NCBI GenBank assembly: GCA_023230175.1
Contig: JALNXV010000109.1
Location: 1 to 9,601 of the forward strand
DNA: 9,601 nt
Origin: Candidatus Cloacimonadota bacterium
GTDB taxonomy: Bacteria > Cloacimonadota > Cloacimonadia > Cloacimonadales > WRIO01
Reading direction: 5' to 3'
Of this stretch, positions 1 to 7,016 are shown in pieces (within the stretch, counting starts at the first letter, position 1; each line of letters begins with the position of its first letter). The translations under genes were made by a program, and so were the position numbers. The notes below the pieces were generated by a model, which saw only the letters and a list, made by a program, of their open reading frames with translations, did no database searches and was not told the origin of the DNA.

Positions 1-1700
1 CAACAATGCGATGTGTGGTGGACACAGTTTCCAGAAAATACGGCAGAACAATGGCTATTGCCAGATACTCCGACCCGCTTTCGGAGGTTACGTATGCACA
101 GCTCTCGTGCAGAGTCAGATCGGTTTCAGCATTCCTGCTGGAAAGCGGGATGAAAGCAGGAGACCACATCATGATAGTTGGTGAGAGCTCACCGGGATGG
201 GTGCTTGCATACTTCGGAATAACATATGCCGGCATGGTTGCAGTTACAGTTCTTCCGAACTTCTCTGCCGAAGAGACAAGGAAGATAGTCGAGCATTCAC
301 AGTCCAGGCTCATCTTCGCTTCAAGCACCAATATCGGGAAAGTCGCATCATGCAATCTTCCTATTGTGAGGCTGGATGACATGATGAGCATTCCCGCTTC
401 ATGCCTCGACCACGAAGTGGAAATCACTTCAAGCGCAGCAAAGCTTCTTCCCGGGCTTAGCGTATCAACAGTAGCCCCGGATGCCAGGATGATTGAAAGA
501 ATCACTGCAGCAGATGTGACAGAGGACACTGTTGCCTCGATAATCTACACAAGCGGAACAACCGGCACCCCGAAAGGAGTGATGCTCACCCATCGAAACC
601 TCATATGGGATGCAGATACGTGCTCAAAGCCTTTCATCCACCTCAAAAGAGGATGGAAGGTTCTGTCGATTCTTCCGCTGAGCCATGTCTATGAATTCAC
701 TATAGGCATGCTGCTTCCGCTGATGTGCGGCTGCAGCATAACCTACCTCGGGCGTTCGCTTTCAGTTTCAAGCCTTATGCCCGCACTCAGGCAGATCCGT
801 CCCAAGGTGATTCTCAGCGTTCCCCTTCTGATCGAGAAGATCTACAACAAGGCAGTCAAGCCGCAGCTCTCGGGCAATCCAAAGATTGCAAGGCTGATGA
901 ACATCCCATTGCTTCGCGGTTTCGTTTACCATGCGGCCGGACGGAAGCTCATCTCCAGCCTTGGCGGAAAGCTCAGGTTCTTCGGAATAGGCGGTGCACC
1001 GCTTGACAAGGAAGTCGAGAAGTTCTTAAACAAGGCTGGATTCCCATATGCATTAGGCTACGGTCTGACCGAAACGGCTCCCTTCATTGCAGGCTGCGGG
1101 CCCAAGACACACCGCCTTGGCTCGCTGGGCAAGGTTTTGCCTGGAGTTCAGGTACGGCTTGATCCCCAGACAGGGGAAATCCAGACAAAGAGCCCTGCTG
1201 TCATGAAAGGCTACTTCAATAATCCCGAAATGACGGGGCAGTGTCTTTCAAAGGACGGATGGTTCTCCACAGGCGACATCGGCGTGTTCCTAAAGGGAAA
1301 GAGGCTTGCACTTTCTGGAAGGATCAAGGAGATGATCCTCACTTCAAATGGCGAGAACATCTTCCCCGAGGCAATCGAAACGCTGATAAACCATCAGGAG
1401 TTTGTCCAGGAAAGCCTGATCATCCCGGAAAACGGGGGACTGCTTGCACTGATCAAGCTCGACATGGATACATTCGCAGCCAATCTCAAGATGGACATGA
1501 CAAGCGCCAGAAGCGAAGCTCAGAAGTACATCCAGATAATCCGTGAAGCAGTGAACAGCCAGCTTGGCTCATCATCGAAGATAAGCGGAGCCGAGATTCA
1601 GGAAGTGCCGTTCGAACGGACCCCGACGATGAAGCTCAAGAGGCTCTCGATCATCAAGAAACGCATCGAGGATAACCGGCAAAACGTTTGTACCCATTGA
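1..1700 (+). CDS. AMP-forming long-chain acyl-CoA ligase (5' end probably outside the window)
   Basis: This is a cytoplasmic ANL-superfamily enzyme that should activate a carboxylic acid, most likely a long-chain fatty acid, to acyl-AMP and then to acyl-CoA. Numbering from the ATG at 6, the core motifs occur in order: the P-loop YTSGTTGTPKG at residues 181-191, LPLSHVYEF near 225, YGLTE at 352-356, TGD at 422-424, and the hinge GRIKE at 438-442 that opens the C-terminal domain. The likely catalytic lysine is K543 in PTMKLKR. All key residues are present and there is no membrane segment. The reading frame is open to the window edge, no ribosome site is visible before the ATG at 6, and family members usually have several more residues before the RKYG segment, so the true start is probably upstream. 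Chain-length specificity cannot be read from sequence, and an acyl-ACP synthetase role is possible. No terminator follows the stop, so read-through into the barrel genes is possible. Confidence 0.9.
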   Translation, partial: TMRCVVDTVSRKYGRTMAIARYSDPLSEVTYAQLSCRVRSVSAFLLESGMKAGDHIMIVGESSPGWVLAYFGITYAGMVAVTVLPNFSAEETRKIVEHSQSRLIFASSTNIGKVASCNLPIVRLDDMMSIPASCLDHEVEITSSAAKLLPGLSVSTVAPDARMIERITAADVTEDTVASIIYTSGTTGTPKGVMLTHRNLIWDADTCSKPFIHLKRGWKVLSILPLSHVYEFTIGMLLPLMCGCSITYLGRSLSVSSLMPALRQIRPKVILSVPLLIEKIYNKAVKPQLSGNPKIARLMNIPLLRGFVYHAAGRKLISSLGGKLRFFGIGGAPLDKEVEKFLNKAGFPYALGYGLTETAPFIAGCGPKTHRLGSLGKVLPGVQVRLDPQTGEIQTKSPAVMKGYFNNPEMTGQCLSKDGWFSTGDIGVFLKGKRLALSGRIKEMILTSNGENIFPEAIETLINHQEFVQESLIIPENGGLLALIKLDMDTFAANLKMDMTSARSEAQKYIQIIREAVNSQLGSSSKISGAEIQEVPFERTPTMKLKRLSIIKKRIEDNRQNVCTH

Positions 1701-1724
1701 TTCAAAAGCAAAAAACCGTATACT
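1697..1724 (+). promoter_or_regulatory. Candidate sigma-70-type promoter for the barrel gene at 1748
   Basis: A -35-like TTGATT lies at 1697-1702 and a -10-like TATACT (5 of 6 matches to TATAAT) at 1719-1724, with a 16-base spacer. It overlaps the stop codon of the acyl-CoA ligase. Initiation near 1731 would give a leader of about 17 bases carrying the ribosome site at 1734-1740. It is predicted only from base matches. Confidence 0.4.
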
Positions 1725-1733
1725 TCTGATTGA

Positions 1734-1740
1734 AAAGGAG
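1734..1740 (+). promoter_or_regulatory. Ribosome binding site that fixes the start at ATG 1748
   Basis: AAAGGAG sits seven bases before ATG 1748. An in-frame TTG at 1730 lies upstream of this site and has no comparable ribosome site of its own, so the ATG is preferred. Starting there also puts the positively charged end of the signal peptide first. Confidence 0.75.
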
Positions 1741-1747
1741 CTATCAA

Positions 1748-3286
1748 ATGAAAAGAACCAAGCGTTTTCTTGCAATTGCTATATTGTGCATCCTCTGCAT
1801 TGCTGCAGTGCATTCAAGCCAAATTACAGTCCGGCCTATTACAAACATCAAGCCGTATTTCCTTTACAACGGATTTCCTGAAAGCTCATTCGAGCAGGCA
1901 TATGGAAACACTGGAAAGAAGATCAAGCTTGTTGAGAATTCCGATTTCTCAGAAACAGTGCAGCAGAAGTACCGCAGGTATTTCAATGTGCCGTCCCTTG
2001 TGGATCTGGGAGTCATTGCACAGAGCAAATATGTGAACCTTGTTCTTTTCATGGATCTTCAGACAGACATCTACAAATACTTCACCAAAACCCAATGGAG
2101 CAATATTCCATTTCTGGGAAACGACATCAATGCAGTGGTTGAGATGAACGGTCCGCGCACCGGATTCCTTGAGCTGATGCTTGACAATATCTACGCTTCA
2201 TTCGGCCGCCGTCAGATCAAGTGGGGACCAGGGTCATATGACTTTGCCATCAATGATTCAGCTCCGTTTCTGGACAGCCTTTACCTGAAAACTGACTTTC
2301 CAACACAGTCAGGCAATTTCTGGTTCAACTACATAGTTACAGGATTCAATGGAACAAGCCTAGCCTACCCACAAGACCATGACAGTGATGAAACAGTCAG
2401 CGACCTTTATCAGAAGACTCTGTTCTCGCACCGATTCGGATGGGAGACAGATTCGTTCCGAATAGCTATTTCGGAGCTCAACCTGATCTATGACAAGACA
2501 CCAAGCCTGCTGGATGCCACCCCGCTTACATTCTGGCACAACAACTACCAGCACGACCGTTCGAATGTCATGTTCCAGCTTTCGGCCGAAAAGCTTTTCC
2601 AGTTCGACGAGATTGGCTTCCGGCTTTTCGGAGAATTCGCCATGGACGACCTGGAACTTGGAACTGAGAGTTCAGCCAAGCCTACTTCGATGGGATTCGC
2701 CCTCGGTGCGCAGGTTCATATCCTCGATGGCGAGCCGATGCAGGACTCAGTGACGGTGAAAAGCGACTTTGTCCTCAGAGAAGACACATTCGAATTCAAA
2801 GGCGGACTCAACATTTCCTATGAATGGTACTGGGCAACTGCATTCCTGTACAACAGGGACAAGGACTCGGGCAAATTCACAGTACCGGCATGGATGTACA
2901 GCTATGGAAACGGCGGCTACATAGTGGATCACAACGCATATTTCATCGGCTTCCCATACGGTCCTGACACGATGGTTCATAAAGTCGGGATTTCATACGA
3001 ACAGAACCCATTCAAGATTGATCTGGACTTCGAGGTCATCCTCAAGGGAGCATACAGCATCGAGAACGCCTATGGAACAGTTGAGCAAAGCGCTCCGTAC
3101 AGCACTTTCAAGCTCAACGGCCCGGTCAAGACCTCTTTTGTCACCACAGCAGACGCTGCTTATACGATCATCAAAGGAATTCAGGCCAAATCCGAGATCG
3201 AGGTCTACTGTGACCTGTACAACAGCAAGACTGCAGCATCGGTCTCCGTAGGAATGGCCATCGACCCATGGGCAATCGGAAAATGA
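1748..3286 (+). CDS. Predicted outer-membrane beta-barrel protein, short-branch member
   Basis: This is a 512-residue exported protein of a family I cannot name firmly. A signal peptide covers about residues 1-23 (KRTKR, hydrophobic core, cleavage near VHS). The rest is rich in alternating aromatic and polar strands typical of outer-membrane barrels. Family marks are GRRQIKWGPG at residues 153-162, HNNY at 264-267 with SN at 272-273, and GFPYGPD at 401-407. The GR..IKWGPG segment recalls Wzi/capsule-assembly barrels, but that is a motif impression. It lacks the N-terminal PWS region of the three downstream long paralogues. Its closest relative here is the minus-strand gene at 8886: both share RLFG.F.MDD, a YNR...GKFTVP segment and YGP.TMVH. 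The protein ends in IGK rather than an aromatic residue, which is unusual for a barrel. The stop overlaps the next start by ATGA, so the two are probably co-translated. Substrate unknown. Confidence 0.75.
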   Translation: MKRTKRFLAIAILCILCIAAVHSSQITVRPITNIKPYFLYNGFPESSFEQAYGNTGKKIKLVENSDFSETVQQKYRRYFNVPSLVDLGVIAQSKYVNLVLFMDLQTDIYKYFTKTQWSNIPFLGNDINAVVEMNGPRTGFLELMLDNIYASFGRRQIKWGPGSYDFAINDSAPFLDSLYLKTDFPTQSGNFWFNYIVTGFNGTSLAYPQDHDSDETVSDLYQKTLFSHRFGWETDSFRIAISELNLIYDKTPSLLDATPLTFWHNNYQHDRSNVMFQLSAEKLFQFDEIGFRLFGEFAMDDLELGTESSAKPTSMGFALGAQVHILDGEPMQDSVTVKSDFVLREDTFEFKGGLNISYEWYWATAFLYNRDKDSGKFTVPAWMYSYGNGGYIVDHNAYFIGFPYGPDTMVHKVGISYEQNPFKIDLDFEVILKGAYSIENAYGTVEQSAPYSTFKLNGPVKTSFVTTADAAYTIIKGIQAKSEIEVYCDLYNSKTAASVSVGMAIDPWAIGK

Positions 3287-4968
3287 AGAAGCCTGGTGTT
3301 CTGATCTGCTTCATTCTTCTTGCATCTGCTTCACTTCTGGATGCAGCAAGCGGCAAGACCTACCCTCTTTCATCGCCGGTTTATCGCCTGATGGACAGCC
3401 TCTATGCGCTTACTGGAAGCGGTACCCCTTCGAATTCAAGACCTTGGTCTTACGACGAGGCAAGAATGATCCTCGGCAGAGCCGAAGCATCAGCACACAC
3501 GGAAGAAGAACAATTGATTGTCCAGAAGATTAAAGCAATCCTGGACGAAGACTTGAACATAAACGGAGGTGCATCTCTCAATCTTGAAGCCTATGCACAC
3601 ACAAACACGGATTTCGGCAGCGAAAGCGACTGGATCATAGGGTACGAGCAACGCAAGCCTCTTCTGGAGGCATTCGTGGAGTTCAGCTTCCTTGACACGG
3701 TCTATTCATACTGCGACATCAGGATTGCGAAGGGAAAATTCTCCATGGACGACACAAGGCTAGCTGTGTTCCAAGGAAGCGGAGTCTGGCCAGAATGGGG
3801 AATCGGTACACTGATCACAGAGCTGCCACAGGAATCCGATGAACTGAAGATCAGAGTAATCGAGGACTCGGTTTTCTATTCAAGCGCTTTTTCAAGCAAC
3901 ATTCTGACCAAAGCCTCGGATTTCGACTCAGCATTTCCAAAGCGTGCTCTTTTCAGCGCAGGCGGGACAGGCTGGTTTGCGAGCATCGGGAGAGACAGGC
4001 TGGACTGGGGCAATTCCAGCATCGGCAATCTGGTGATTGACGACCATGTGGATTTCCATGATCATCTTCGGCTCGAGTTCTTTTCTGACAAATTCAAATA
4101 TGAGTTCCTCACCCTCTTCCTTGAATCAGACCTCAGCTGCCGCCAGACCGAAGACGAAAGCACGCGGTTCTTCATCAGCCACCGGCTTGAGTACCGCCCA
4201 TTCGGCTCACTGACGCTTTCAATTTCCGAAGGTGTCATGTACCGGACCGATGGCATAATAGAGCTCAAGTACTTCAATCCTTCGTTCATTCTCCACAATC
4301 TGGACAATCATTCGATTTTCAACGCCATTGCCCACTTGGAAGCTGACTGGCAGGTTGCAAAAGGCCTGAACCTTTACACTCAGTTTGCACTGGATCAGGC
4401 AACTGCACCTGGCGAAGGCCGTGACCAGAGCCCTTCATTCGGGTTGGTGCTTGGAGCCGAGTACACTTCTGCATCCCCAAGCGGAATCTTCTCAACCTCT
4501 CTTGAAGGTGTTTACACTTCTCCTCTCGTGTACAGACGCGATGAAGTGGATTTCCTTGTCATCTCCCGTAACAAGGTTTCAGGCACCGGCGGGTACGTCG
4601 TGGATATAGACTTCCTCGGCTTCCCATATGGAAACGATTCAATCGTATTCCAATCTGAAAGCCGTTTCGACTTCTTCAGCGGAGCAAGCATTGGATTCAC
4701 TGCCCGCGAGATCGTCAAGGGAACGCTTGACATCTATGCCTCTCACAATAGCGGCAATGACAATACTGCCCTTCCGAATCTTGGAGGGACGACTCCTTAC
4801 GGCGATACTGCCTACTTCGCGACCATTCTTGACCTGAACGGTTCTTATGAGTTCTCGAGCCACATATCAGCCGAGGCCCAGATGAGCTTCATTAACCGAT
4901 GGGACACTTCTTCAAGATCATCAAGCAACGACTTCCAGATTGCTGTTTCATTGAGCTACAGCATCTAG
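3283..4968 (+). CDS. Predicted outer-membrane beta-barrel protein, long branch, with extra internal segment
   Basis: This gene encodes 561 residues when started at ATG 3283, which overlaps the previous stop as ATGA. An in-frame ATG at 3268 would add only MGNRK before the natural MKK signal-peptide start and has a poorly spaced ribosome site, so 3283 is preferred. The signal peptide spans about residues 1-22. A helical N-terminal region follows with PS at 49-50 and PWS at 54-56, then HTNT at 106-109. The barrel core has GRDRLDWG at 236-243, an HN element at 338-339 and GFPYG at 446-450. Its order of motifs matches the barrels at 5097 and 7017. Between residues 140 and 200 it carries about 50 residues that those two lack. 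It ends in YSI, with an aromatic at the third-last position. Expression probably depends on coupling to the upstream gene. The transported or bound molecule is unknown. Confidence 0.75.
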   Translation: MKKPGVLICFILLASASLLDAASGKTYPLSSPVYRLMDSLYALTGSGTPSNSRPWSYDEARMILGRAEASAHTEEEQLIVQKIKAILDEDLNINGGASLNLEAYAHTNTDFGSESDWIIGYEQRKPLLEAFVEFSFLDTVYSYCDIRIAKGKFSMDDTRLAVFQGSGVWPEWGIGTLITELPQESDELKIRVIEDSVFYSSAFSSNILTKASDFDSAFPKRALFSAGGTGWFASIGRDRLDWGNSSIGNLVIDDHVDFHDHLRLEFFSDKFKYEFLTLFLESDLSCRQTEDESTRFFISHRLEYRPFGSLTLSISEGVMYRTDGIIELKYFNPSFILHNLDNHSIFNAIAHLEADWQVAKGLNLYTQFALDQATAPGEGRDQSPSFGLVLGAEYTSASPSGIFSTSLEGVYTSPLVYRRDEVDFLVISRNKVSGTGGYVVDIDFLGFPYGNDSIVFQSESRFDFFSGASIGFTAREIVKGTLDIYASHNSGNDNTALPNLGGTTPYGDTAYFATILDLNGSYEFSSHISAEAQMSFINRWDTSSRSSSNDFQIAVSLSYSI

Positions 4969-5024
4969 TGCTGACACATAAACTACACTTTTCTTCACAA
5001 AACTGTAATTATCTTCTTTTTCGC

Positions 5025-5054
5025 TTGTTCAATTCATGGAAATGAAGCTACAAT
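5025..5054 (+). promoter_or_regulatory. Candidate promoter of the barrel gene at 5097
   Basis: TTGTTC at 5025-5030 and TACAAT (5 of 6 matches) at 5049-5054 are separated by 18 bases. The 128-base gap between genes holds no convincing terminator for the upstream operon, so read-through may add to expression. A short inverted repeat (5051-5062) overlaps the -10 element. The layout resembles the promoter before the paralogue at 7017. Confidence 0.45.
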
Positions 5055-5081
5055 TGTAATTGTGAATTTGTTATTCCCATT

Positions 5082-5086
5082 AGGAG
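5082..5086 (+). promoter_or_regulatory. Ribosome binding site that favours the ATG at 5097
   Basis: AGGAG lies ten bases before ATG 5097. A GTG at 5088 in the same frame is only one base from this site, too close for initiation, so the ATG with its MKK signal-peptide start is preferred. Confidence 0.7.
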
Positions 5087-5096
5087 AGTGAAAATT

Positions 5097-6884
5097 ATGA
5101 AAAAAGTAATCTGCTTGCTTCTATGCGTGATCTTATGCCTTTCGGTTGTTTCAGCCAATGACAACCAGCAGAAGATCTATGAAACAACCAGCGAAGTCTA
5201 TCAGGCAATCAGGACGCTGTACATTGCTACAGGTCACGCGCTGCCTTCAACGACCGGTCCATGGAGCGGTGCTGAGCTTTCGCTCATGGCTGCCAAGATC
5301 GATCCTTCTTCCCTTTCAGGCGGATTGAAGACCACATATGACTATGTGAGCTCACAGCTTGGACTGGAGCCTAAAAAGCTTGCAGAAGGCGTGAGCATGA
5401 AGCTTGGCCTGGAAGCAAATATTGAAGGCTACTACCATACCAACACCGAGGCTGCTTTCCAGGGTAGATCGAACATGATCTATGGCATGATGGATCAGAA
5501 GCCTTTCCTCTCGCTTGATTGGGAAACATGGACAGCAAACAGCTTCTATGGATTCTTCGAGTTCGATTTCATGAACCAGATCCACGCAGCTTCAGGAGAA
5601 GTAGGAAGCACTGCTTTCTCGACAAACATCCTGTTCTTCCAGAACCTCAAATTCGCCATGGGTGATCTTAACCTCAACTTCCCGTACCGTGCATTCGTTT
5701 CTGCCGGCGGCGACCATTGGAGCTTCCAGCTCGGACGTGACCGCCTGAACTGGGGCGCAGGCGAAACCGGCAACCTGTTCGTAGGCGATAATCTCATCTA
5801 TCACAACATGGCAAGGTTCACCACTTTCTCAGATGTGTTCAAGTACACATTCGTTGCAAGCTTCTTCCCTCACCAGATGAACTATGATGGAGACACAGAC
5901 AATGATGGAACACTGGACGGCGGATGGAATACCGTATCTGGTCAGACCCAGATCATTAAGGGACTGAGCATGTTCATGGCTCATAGAGTTGAAGGAAGGC
6001 TATTTGATGACAAGCTCAACATCACTGTCACAGAATCCATCATGTACATGAGCAAGGAAGGAAACCTTGATCTGATGGTGTTCAACCCTATGATGTTCTA
6101 TCACAACAACTACATCAGAAGCATGTCCAACTCCCTTCTGGGATTCGAAGCTGACTGGACCATCATCAATGGCCTTAACCTCTATGGCCAGGCGGTGATA
6201 GATGAATTCTGCCTCCCAGGCGAATGGAAGCCAGGCGTAGACCAGAAGGCATTCCCGTCGGCATACGGATTCCTGCTTGGGCTCAAGGGTGCATTCAACG
6301 TTGGAAACGGCATCCTCTACGGCTCGCTTGAAGGCGTGAAGACCGATCCGTTCCTGTATCTGCGCTACGGCGAAGATGACGGCGGGCAGAAAGTCGGAGA
6401 GTATGGAATAAACTACGTCGTTGCAATCCGCAACTACGGTGAAGGCGGAACATACTACGATGAAGAGTTCCTTGGATACAAGTACGGCGGAGATGCCCTG
6501 GTCGGAAACTTCAACATCGGGTACAAGCAGTACGGCAAGTTCCACATCGAGGGCAACTTCTTCATGATGGCCCATGGTGCAACGGACAAGTGGACATGCT
6601 GGACAAGAGTAGGAAACGGCGATGGAACCTACCCGGATTATGCGGATCTCCAGACTCCGACCTCTTCACATCCAAGCGGGAACCACAAGGATCCGACCGC
6701 TACTGCTACACGCAATGCAGTAGCCTACACCACTGTCATCGGCCTCAATGGCGGATACAGCTTCACACCTGCGCTTTCTGCAATGGTTCAGGCAGACTAC
6801 ATCACGATCAAGAACTATGGAAACATCAAGGACGTCAACAAGAGCGATATCCAGCTGACATTCGGTGTTACTTACAGCATCTGA
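5097..6884 (+). CDS. Predicted outer-membrane beta-barrel protein, long branch, with a DxDxDGxxD loop
   Basis: This gene encodes a 595-residue exported protein. The signal peptide is residues 1-20 with a clean VSA cleavage site and no lipobox. Residues about 24-80 look helical and carry PS at 50-51 and PWSG at 55-58, probably facing the periplasm or plugging the barrel. HTNT follows at 114-117. The barrel core has GRDRLNWGAG at 213-222, HNNY at 336-339 with SN at 344-345, and GYKYGGD at 460-466. It ends in YSI. Residues 266-274 read DTDNDGTLD, which fits a calcium-binding loop and sits in a region of variable length, probably surface-exposed. It is closest to the next gene at 7017: the first 60 mature residues are nearly the same, while codons differ, so the duplication is not recent. 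It has its own promoter and terminator. The function is unknown; a Wzi-like role is one guess. Confidence 0.75.
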   Translation: MKKVICLLLCVILCLSVVSANDNQQKIYETTSEVYQAIRTLYIATGHALPSTTGPWSGAELSLMAAKIDPSSLSGGLKTTYDYVSSQLGLEPKKLAEGVSMKLGLEANIEGYYHTNTEAAFQGRSNMIYGMMDQKPFLSLDWETWTANSFYGFFEFDFMNQIHAASGEVGSTAFSTNILFFQNLKFAMGDLNLNFPYRAFVSAGGDHWSFQLGRDRLNWGAGETGNLFVGDNLIYHNMARFTTFSDVFKYTFVASFFPHQMNYDGDTDNDGTLDGGWNTVSGQTQIIKGLSMFMAHRVEGRLFDDKLNITVTESIMYMSKEGNLDLMVFNPMMFYHNNYIRSMSNSLLGFEADWTIINGLNLYGQAVIDEFCLPGEWKPGVDQKAFPSAYGFLLGLKGAFNVGNGILYGSLEGVKTDPFLYLRYGEDDGGQKVGEYGINYVVAIRNYGEGGTYYDEEFLGYKYGGDALVGNFNIGYKQYGKFHIEGNFFMMAHGATDKWTCWTRVGNGDGTYPDYADLQTPTSSHPSGNHKDPTATATRNAVAYTTVIGLNGGYSFTPALSAMVQADYITIKNYGNIKDVNKSDIQLTFGVTYSI

Positions 6885-6904
6885 TCGGTATTTCTTCAAC
6901 TTCG

Positions 6905-6933
6905 GGCAGTCTCGGAAACGGGACTGCCTTTTT
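6905..6933 (+). terminator. Rho-independent terminator with GNRA tetraloop
   Basis: A ten-pair stem (6905-6914 with 6919-6928, one G-T wobble) is closed by a GAAA loop and followed by five T at 6929-6933. It lies 20 bases after the stop of the barrel gene at 5097 and separates it from the paralogue at 7017. Confidence 0.9.
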
Positions 6934-6951
6934 CATTTCTGCCGAATTGAT

Positions 6952-6980
6952 TTGTTAATTACCATGAAGAGGTCTACACT
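6952..6980 (+). promoter_or_regulatory. Candidate promoter of the barrel gene at 7017
   Basis: TTGTTA at 6952-6957 and TACACT at 6975-6980 are spaced by 17 bases. Because a strong terminator ends just upstream at 6933, a promoter must exist in this short gap if the gene is expressed. It resembles the TTGTTC/TACAAT pair before the paralogue at 5097. Confidence 0.5.
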
Positions 6981-6988
6981 CAAATCAA

Positions 6989-7004
6989 ATGAACCGGTGT
7001 TCAT
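6989..7004 (+). repeat. Inverted repeat in the leader just before the ribosome site
   Basis: ATGAAC and GTTCAT form a perfect six-base inverted repeat around a CGGT centre. It lies between the candidate promoter and the ribosome site at 7007-7011. It could be an operator or a small mRNA hairpin; it may also be chance. Confidence 0.4.
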
Positions 7005-7006
7005 CT

Positions 7007-7011
7007 GGAGG
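7007..7011 (+). promoter_or_regulatory. Ribosome binding site for the gene at 7017
   Basis: GGAGG is five bases before ATG 7017, a strong and well-spaced site that fixes the start. Confidence 0.8.
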
Positions 7012-7016
7012 AAAAC

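Noticed and set aside
4969..5024. A terminator after the first barrel operon
   Set aside because: The T-rich stretch near 5011-5021 is not preceded by a convincing stem.
6000..6575. A 191-codon open frame on the minus strand
   Set aside because: It lies wholly antisense to the barrel gene at 5097, has no ribosome site and its protein has no recognisable features.
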